A stretch of DNA of 8,069 nt from Clostridiales bacterium UBA3277 (GTDB lineage Bacteria; Bacillota; Clostridia; Oscillospirales; Oscillospiraceae). Shown one piece after another: positions 4,473-8,069 of this stretch (its first letter is position 1; each line of letters starts with the position of its first letter). Below the pieces are notes generated by a model. That model did not search any database, was not told the DNA's origin, and worked only from the letters and a program-made list of their open reading frames with translations. The translations under genes were made by a program, and so were the position numbers. The stretch spans positions 1-8,069 of the forward strand of contig DETX01000092.1 in assembly GCA_002362145.1 (NCBI GenBank), written 5' to 3'.

Positions 4473-5609
4473 CTATTTCTTTCCCTTCCGTCCGCCGTCC
4501 AGATACATATAATAATTGCACTGGATCATGCCGTTGTAGAGCTTGCGCTTTTTCGACGCCCGGGCGCCGAAGTAGTGCTCAAACTCCGGCTCCGAGGTGA
4601 TGATGTACTTGCGCCAGCCGTCGGCAAATTTCAGGTGCCGGCCCAGGGCGGCGTAGAGCTGCTGGGCGCTTTTCTGTTCCAGCATCCGCTGGCCGTAGGG
4701 GGGATTGCAGATGAGAACGCCGCTGTCGCAGGGCAGACTCATTTTCGTGGCGTCCCCGTCCCGGAATTCGATGACGTCCCCCACCCCCGCCTTCCGGGCG
4801 TTGGCCATGGAAAGAGAGACGCACTTGGGGTCGTTGTCGGAGCCCAGAATGCGGTAATTGCCGGAAAACTCCCGGTCCCTGGCGTCACTGCGGACCTGGC
4901 CCCAGATTTTCGGGTCCAGCCAGGAGAAGGCCTCGGCGGAAAAACGGCGCTGAAGGCCCGGCGCCCGGTTTTTGGCGATGAGGGCCGCCTCGATGGGGAT
5001 GGTGCCGGAGCCGCAGAAGGGGTCCCACAGGAAATCTCTGCCCCGGTAGCGGGTCAGCATCACCATGGCCGCCGCCAGGGTCTCCCGGAGGGGGGCGTCG
5101 TTGCCCTGGGCCCGGTAGCCCCGCTTGTGGAGCCCCGGCCCGGTGGTGTCCAGGTAGAGCTGGACCCGGTCGTTCATGATGGAAAATTGGAGCTGGTACT
5201 TATTTCCCGTCTCGGGAAGCCAGTTCAGGCCGTATTTCTCCCCCAGGCGCTTGGAGGCGGCCTTTTTGATGATGGCCTGGCAGTCCGGCACGCTCATGAG
5301 CTGGCTGCCCAGGCAGTGACCCTTCACGGGAAAGCTGCCGTCTCTGGGGATGAAGTCCTCCAGATTGGTGCTGTAAACCCCCTGGAAGAGCTCCTCGAAA
5401 GTCTTTGCCGGGAAGTCCGCCAGGACCAGCAGCACCCGCTCGCCGGTGCGCAGGCACACATTGGCCTTGGCCAGGGCCTCCTCGTCCCCGGAGAACAGCA
5501 CCCGGCCGTTTTCCACCCGGACGTTTTCAAAGTTCAGCCGCCGCAGCTCGTCGCCGGCAATGCCCTCCAGGCCGAAGAGGCAGGGCACGGAAAATTCAAA
5601 AGTTGACAT
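4473..5609 (-). CDS. ypsC: THUMP-domain class I SAM-dependent RNA methyltransferase (YpsC/RlmL N-terminal type)
   Basis: The 378-residue product resembles Bacillus YpsC and the N-terminal half of Escherichia coli RlmL, which makes m2G2445 in 23S rRNA. An N-terminal ferredoxin-like plus THUMP region covers about 1-160. It includes TFEELFQGVYSTNLEDFIPR and SVPDCQAIIKKA (106-117), the conserved core of this family. The linker GLHKRGYR (159-166) follows, then a Rossmann methyltransferase domain with the SAM-binding motif DPFCGSGT (196-203), the acidic residues of GSDND (256-260), and the catalytic NPPYG (302-306). KKRKLYNG near the C-terminus is also typical. Databases often mislabel it a DNA adenine methylase because of the NPPY motif. 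The ATG at 5609 has GGAGG four bases upstream. It starts 16 bases after the queH stop, so the two are cotranscribed. Confidence 0.92.
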   Translation of the reverse strand: MSTFEFSVPCLFGLEGIAGDELRRLNFENVRVENGRVLFSGDEEALAKANVCLRTGERVLLVLADFPAKTFEELFQGVYSTNLEDFIPRDGSFPVKGHCLGSQLMSVPDCQAIIKKAASKRLGEKYGLNWLPETGNKYQLQFSIMNDRVQLYLDTTGPGLHKRGYRAQGNDAPLRETLAAAMVMLTRYRGRDFLWDPFCGSGTIPIEAALIAKNRAPGLQRRFSAEAFSWLDPKIWGQVRSDARDREFSGNYRILGSDNDPKCVSLSMANARKAGVGDVIEFRDGDATKMSLPCDSGVLICNPPYGQRMLEQKSAQQLYAALGRHLKFADGWRKYIITSEPEFEHYFGARASKKRKLYNGMIQCNYYMYLDGGRKGKK

Positions 5610-5625
5610 AATTCCTCCAAAAAGT

Positions 5626-6171
5626 TCAGGGCAGGATCTTCGAGGGCTTTAAGTACCGCTCCTCCTCGGAAAACACACAGCCGCAGTATTTCTGCATATA
5701 AAACCCGTGCTCCCGGGCGAAGGCCTGGCCCTCCCGGAAATAGGGCCGGAAGTCCCGGTAGAGAAAGCTGACGCCGTATTCCGCCGCCGCCCGCTCGGCA
5801 ACCTCCCGCATGAGCTCGTGCTTCTGATAGGGGCTGATGAACAGGGAGGAGGTGAAGCTGTCAAAGCCTCCCTCCGCCGCCTGGCGGGCGGTTTCGAAGA
5901 GGCGCATCTCGTAGCATTTGACGCACCGCCCGGGGATGTCCTCCGCCACCGCCCGGACGAAGGGCCGCAGGCCGTAGTCGTTGCGTTCCATCAGCGGCAG
6001 GCTGATTTCGGCGGCGTACTCCCGCAGGCAGTTTCTTCTCGCCCGGTACTCGGTGAAGGGGTGGATGTTGGGGTTATACCAGAAGCCCGTCACCTCCAGG
6101 CCCTCGGCCCGAAGGATGTCGATGGGCCGGTTGGCGCAGGGCGCGCAGCAGATATGCAGCAGGGTTTTCAT
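5626..6171 (-). CDS. queH: Epoxyqueuosine reductase QueH
   Basis: The 181-residue product is the QueH (formerly DUF208) type of epoxyqueuosine reductase. It performs the last step of queuosine synthesis, epoxyqueuosine to queuosine at tRNA position 34, and is unrelated in sequence to QueG. Family features are clear: LLHICCAPC (4-12) at the N-terminus, FWYNPNIHP (30-38), RCVKCYEMRL (82-91), TSSLFISPYQKH (107-118) and YCGCVFSE (162-169). The cysteine pairs are the candidates for the iron-sulfur cluster and the redox pair. Length matches family norms. The ATG at 6171 has AAGGAGA seven bases upstream. It lies 81 bases downstream of mtaB and has its own predicted promoter, then runs closely into the rRNA methyltransferase gene. 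No other queuosine genes are in the window, so the precursor steps are encoded elsewhere or the base is salvaged. Confidence 0.95.
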   Translation of the reverse strand: MKTLLHICCAPCANRPIDILRAEGLEVTGFWYNPNIHPFTEYRARRNCLREYAAEISLPLMERNDYGLRPFVRAVAEDIPGRCVKCYEMRLFETARQAAEGGFDSFTSSLFISPYQKHELMREVAERAAAEYGVSFLYRDFRPYFREGQAFAREHGFYMQKYCGCVFSEEERYLKPSKILP

Positions 6172-6190
6172 GGACGTTTCTCCTTATCGA

Positions 6191-6210
6191 TCAGTAAAGC
6201 TCAGTAAAGT
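6191..6210 (-). repeat. 10-bp tandem repeat at the queH transcription start
   Basis: TCAGTAAAGC and TCAGTAAAGT follow each other directly, with nine of ten bases shared. They sit just downstream of the predicted queH -10 box and before its ribosome site, where a regulator or an initiating polymerase would contact the DNA. Confidence 0.5.
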
Positions 6211-6239
6211 ATCATATCACGAATGGCGGCCCTTTGCAA
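6211..6239 (-). promoter_or_regulatory. Internal promoter for queH and downstream genes
   Basis: On the minus strand TTGCAA (6239-6234), a 17-base spacer and TATGAT (6216-6211) line up, with an extended TGA just before the -10. Matches are 4 of 6 and 5 of 6. It lies entirely between the mtaB stop and queH and would start transcription near 6204. Confidence 0.6.
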
Positions 6240-6252
6240 GGATGTCCCGGGG

Positions 6253-7542
6253 TCAGTCCACAATTCGGCCAAGAACGCCGTCGCCGTGGAGGCCCAGAAC
6301 CTCCACCCGGCGGATCTTGTTGTGCAGGTCCGCCCCGGGGGCGTAGACCTTCACATAGTTGGGGGCGTGGCCGGTGTAGAATTCCCCCTGGGCCTCCTCA
6401 AAGAGCACCTCCTGGACCGTGCCGGTGAGGCCCTCCCGGTAGGCCCGGCTCATCTGCTCCGCCAGGGCAATGGCCTGGCGGCTCCTTGCCTCCTTGACAT
6501 CGTTCGGAAGCTGCCCCGGCATGGACGCCGCCGGGGTCCCCGGGCGGCGGGAGTAGGGGAAGATGTGCATATCGGCAAAGCCGCACTTGCGGATGAAGTC
6601 CAGGCTCTCCCCAAATTCCTCCTCCGTCTCCCCGGGGAAGGCCACGATCATGTCCGTAGTCACGGCGCAGCCGGGGAAGTGGGCCCGCAGCAGCTCCACG
6701 CTCTGATCATACCGGGCGGTGTCGTACTTCCGCTTCATCCGTTTCAGCACCGTGTCGCAGCCGCTCTGCATACTCAGGTGGAATTGGGGGCAGAGGTTTC
6801 TAAGGGCCGCCATCCGGCGGCAGAATTCCTCCGTCACAATCCGGGGCTCCAGGGAGCCCAGCCGGACCCGGCACTCCGGCACCGCCCGGCACAGTCCCTC
6901 GATGAGCTCCGCCAGGGGGGGCTTCCCCGGCAGGTCCGCACCCCAGCCGGCAATCTCGATGCCGGTGACCACGATCTCCCGGTAGCCCCGGCGGGACAGC
7001 TCCCGGGCCTGGGCCACGGCGCTTTCCAGCGTGGCCGACCGGATGGGGCCCCGGGTGTAGGGGATGATGCAGTAGGTGCAGAAGTTTACGCAGCCGTCCT
7101 GGACCTTCAGCATGGCCCGGGTCCGCTCCTCCAGGCCCCCCGCCGGAAGCACCTCAAATTCCCGGCGGCTCAGGGCGTTGTCCACGGCTTCCCGCCGCTG
7201 CCGGTCCTCCAGGGCCGCGAGAACCATATCAAGAAACTCCTGCCGGTGGGCGCTGCCGCCGATGACGTCGGCCCCCAGATCCCTTGCCGCCTGGGCGTCG
7301 TGCTGGGTGTAGCACCCGCAGACGGCCAGCAGAGCATCGGGATGCTCCCGGCGGCACCGGCGGATCACCGCCCGGTTTTTCTTATCCGCCACGGCGGTGA
7401 CGGAACAGGTGTTTACGATGTAGCAGTCGCAGCTGTCCGAGAAGGCGCCCAGAGTGTGGCCCTTCTCCAGAAGCAGCCGCTCCATGGCCTGGGTCTCATA
7501 CTGATTTGTCTTGCAGCCGAGGGTGTAAAAAGCGAATTTCAT
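6253..7542 (-). CDS. mtaB: tRNA t6A37 methylthiotransferase MtaB
   Basis: The 429-residue radical-SAM enzyme adds a methylthio group to t6A at position 37 of ANN-decoding tRNAs, making ms2t6A. An N-terminal UPF0004 domain carries the cysteines of the auxiliary [4Fe-4S] cluster: LGC (Cys10), NTC (Cys46) and CGC (Cys77). The radical-SAM domain has CVNFCTYC (151-158) holding the catalytic cluster, preceded by MLKVQDG. Further family marks are SLEP (230-233), HLSMQSGCDTVLKRMKRKY (255-273) and IVAFPGETEEEF (299-310). A C-terminal TRAM RNA-binding domain occupies about 372-428. It matches MtaB (YqeV) rather than MiaB or RimO by the FYTLGCKTNQYE start and overall length. The ATG at 7542 is the chosen start; GGTGG lies eight bases upstream, and a TTG five codons earlier is a weaker option. 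It heads the minus-strand run ending in the lipid kinase. Confidence 0.94.
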   Translation of the reverse strand: MKFAFYTLGCKTNQYETQAMERLLLEKGHTLGAFSDSCDCYIVNTCSVTAVADKKNRAVIRRCRREHPDALLAVCGCYTQHDAQAARDLGADVIGGSAHRQEFLDMVLAALEDRQRREAVDNALSRREFEVLPAGGLEERTRAMLKVQDGCVNFCTYCIIPYTRGPIRSATLESAVAQARELSRRGYREIVVTGIEIAGWGADLPGKPPLAELIEGLCRAVPECRVRLGSLEPRIVTEEFCRRMAALRNLCPQFHLSMQSGCDTVLKRMKRKYDTARYDQSVELLRAHFPGCAVTTDMIVAFPGETEEEFGESLDFIRKCGFADMHIFPYSRRPGTPAASMPGQLPNDVKEARSRQAIALAEQMSRAYREGLTGTVQEVLFEEAQGEFYTGHAPNYVKVYAPGADLHNKIRRVEVLGLHGDGVLGRIVD

Positions 7543-7598
7543 TGTCAAAACCACCAATTTATTATCTGTCGGATTGTGTTATTTGTCCAATCCCACAC

Positions 7599-7627
7599 TT
7601 GAATTTCGAAAAAAACAGTGATATAGT
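7599..7627 (+). promoter_or_regulatory. Promoter of the HPr-like gene
   Basis: TTGAAT (7599-7604), a 17-base spacer and TATAGT (7622-7627), with TGA directly before the -10, form a good sigma-A-type promoter. Transcription would start near 7634, leaving a leader of about 90 bases before the ATG at 7723. I see only short, weak stems in this leader and no recognisable riboswitch. Confidence 0.65.
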
Positions 7628-7673
7628 ATATAGCATCCGATGCGAGCAGACGCAGCAAATATGCTCCTCGTTT

Positions 7674-7702
7674 ATTATACACGAAGATAAGATGTTTGTA
7701 TA
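7674..7702 (-). promoter_or_regulatory. Candidate promoter of mtaB, divergent from the HPr-like gene
   Basis: On the minus strand TATACA (7702-7697), a 17-base spacer and a perfect TATAAT (7679-7674) occur. It would start near 7667 and give an approximately 125-base mtaB leader that runs back through the promoter of the HPr-like gene, so the two transcripts would overlap at their 5' ends. The -35 is only 4 of 6. Confidence 0.4.
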
Positions 7703-7722
7703 GATATTACAAGGAAGCATTT

Positions 7723-7956
7723 ATGAGAGAATTTACGATCCGGCTCAGCTCCGTCCGGGATGTCCAGGACTTAGTCGCCCTGGCCACCACCATGGGATTC
7801 ACCGTATTCGTCCATGACGGCCACCACAAGGTCAACGGCAACAGCTTCATGGAAATGTTCTGTTTGGACTGCACGCAGCCCCTCACCGTGTCCGCCAACT
7901 GCGGCGAAGCGGAGTTTGACGCCTTTCGGGTGGCCGCCCAGCGGTTCCTGGTTTGA
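7723..7956 (+). CDS. HPr-like protein lacking the phosphorylatable histidine
   Basis: The 77-residue product has the length and pattern of the HPr fold: a starting strand MREFTIRL, a helix (about 13-24), strand FTVFVH, then KVNGNSFMEMFCLD (36-49), LTVSANCGEAEFDAF (54-68) and a closing helix. KVNGNSFM aligns with the KxVNxKSIM segment of HPr, so Ser41 sits where the regulatory Ser46 is found. The active-site stretch GIHARPA is absent and replaced by SSVRDVQD; no histidine occurs before residue 31. It therefore should not carry phosphate in the sugar phosphotransferase chain as HPr does. It may instead be regulatory, as Crh is in Bacillus, or may have lost the PTS link. The ATG at 7723 has AAGGAAG five bases upstream. 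It is a single-gene unit with its own promoter and terminator; no PTS gene is nearby. HPr-family assignment is from pattern only. Confidence 0.75.
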   Translation: MREFTIRLSSVRDVQDLVALATTMGFTVFVHDGHHKVNGNSFMEMFCLDCTQPLTVSANCGEAEFDAFRVAAQRFLV

Positions 7957-8006
7957 ACCAGGCTTCTGAGCGCCGCTCCCAATCCTTCCATATGGCTCTA
8001 GTAGCA

Positions 8007-8038
8007 CCGTCCTGGGAATACCCGGGGCGGGTTTTTTT
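8007..8038 (+). terminator. Rho-independent terminator of the HPr-like gene
   Basis: CCGTCCTGGG (8007-8016) pairs with CCCGGGGCGG (8021-8030) over the loop AATA, giving ten pairs of which two are G-U, followed by G and seven T. It ends the HPr-like transcript 50 bases after the stop codon. Beyond it, 8039-8069 shows nothing I can name. Confidence 0.85.
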
Positions 8039-8069
8039 ATGCCTGATACTGATATTCAATAAAAGACTT

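Noticed and set aside
4575..5606. Plus-strand open frame of 343 codons opposite the rRNA methyltransferase
   Set aside because: It is a shadow of a gene with DPFCGSGT and NPPY motifs; its composition is repetitive Gly/Val/Leu/His typical of antisense GC-rich frames.
7571..7593. GGATTG...CAATCC stem upstream of the HPr-like promoter
   Set aside because: It has six pairs and an 11-base loop, with no T-tract and no match to a riboswitch that I can recognise.
6223..7602. Long plus-strand open frame of 459 codons opposite mtaB
   Set aside because: It is antisense to a gene with complete radical-SAM and TRAM motifs. GC-rich codon bias on the true strand removes stops from this frame, and the translation shows no recognisable motif and no good ribosome site.
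7947..7962. Palindrome CCTGGTTTGAACCAGG at the HPr-like stop codon as a terminator
   Set aside because: The loop is only two bases and no T-run follows; the real terminator is at 8007-8038.

Overview
The window looks like chromosomal DNA of a GC-rich Clostridia, probably an Oscillospiraceae/Ruminococcaceae-type gut bacterium. This is inferred from several things: strong AGGAGG-type ribosome sites, sigma-A-like promoters, an SdpR-type regulator, a YpsC-type rRNA methyltransferase, MtaB and QueH tRNA-modification enzymes, a GH25 lysozyme, and codons rich in G or C at the third position. No rRNA, tRNA, CRISPR array, transposase or recombinase gene was seen.

Layout. (1) Positions 1-1080, minus strand: an ArsR/SdpR-type repressor followed three bases later by a YhfC-family membrane protein that runs off the left edge. 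A near-consensus promoter precedes the repressor, and a perfect 14+1+14 bp palindrome covers the expected transcription start, so the pair is probably autoregulated. (2) Positions 1150-1670, minus: a two-helix membrane protein with a C-terminal zinc ribbon, with its own promoter and a terminator. (3) Positions 1750-2835, plus: a membrane-anchored GH25 muramidase that probably starts at TTG.

(4) Positions 2873-3426: an 18-bp perfect hairpin, then a short AT-rich island with two tiny membrane-protein genes on the plus strand. One resembles DUF6199 and the other DUF5808. Three copies of the 12-mer AAATT(GG/CC)AATTT lie before, between and after these genes. This is the most unusual part of the window and looks like a small acquired cassette. 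(5) Positions 3472-7542, minus: four RNA and lipid housekeeping genes in the order mtaB, queH, ypsC-like methyltransferase, diacylglycerol-kinase-family lipid kinase. They end at a strong terminator; queH has an extra internal promoter. (6) Positions 7599-8038, plus: an HPr-like gene transcribed divergently from mtaB. It has a good promoter and terminator but lacks the catalytic histidine of HPr.

How the genes fit together: MtaB (ms2t6A37) and QueH (queuosine at position 34) both modify the tRNA anticodon loop, and the YpsC-like enzyme methylates rRNA, so genes 6253-7542, 5626-6171 and 4473-5609 form a translation-tuning cluster. The lipid kinase at its end acts on membrane lipid recycling. 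The regulator/YhfC pair, the GH25 enzyme and the island genes are all envelope-associated but show no direct pathway link to one another.
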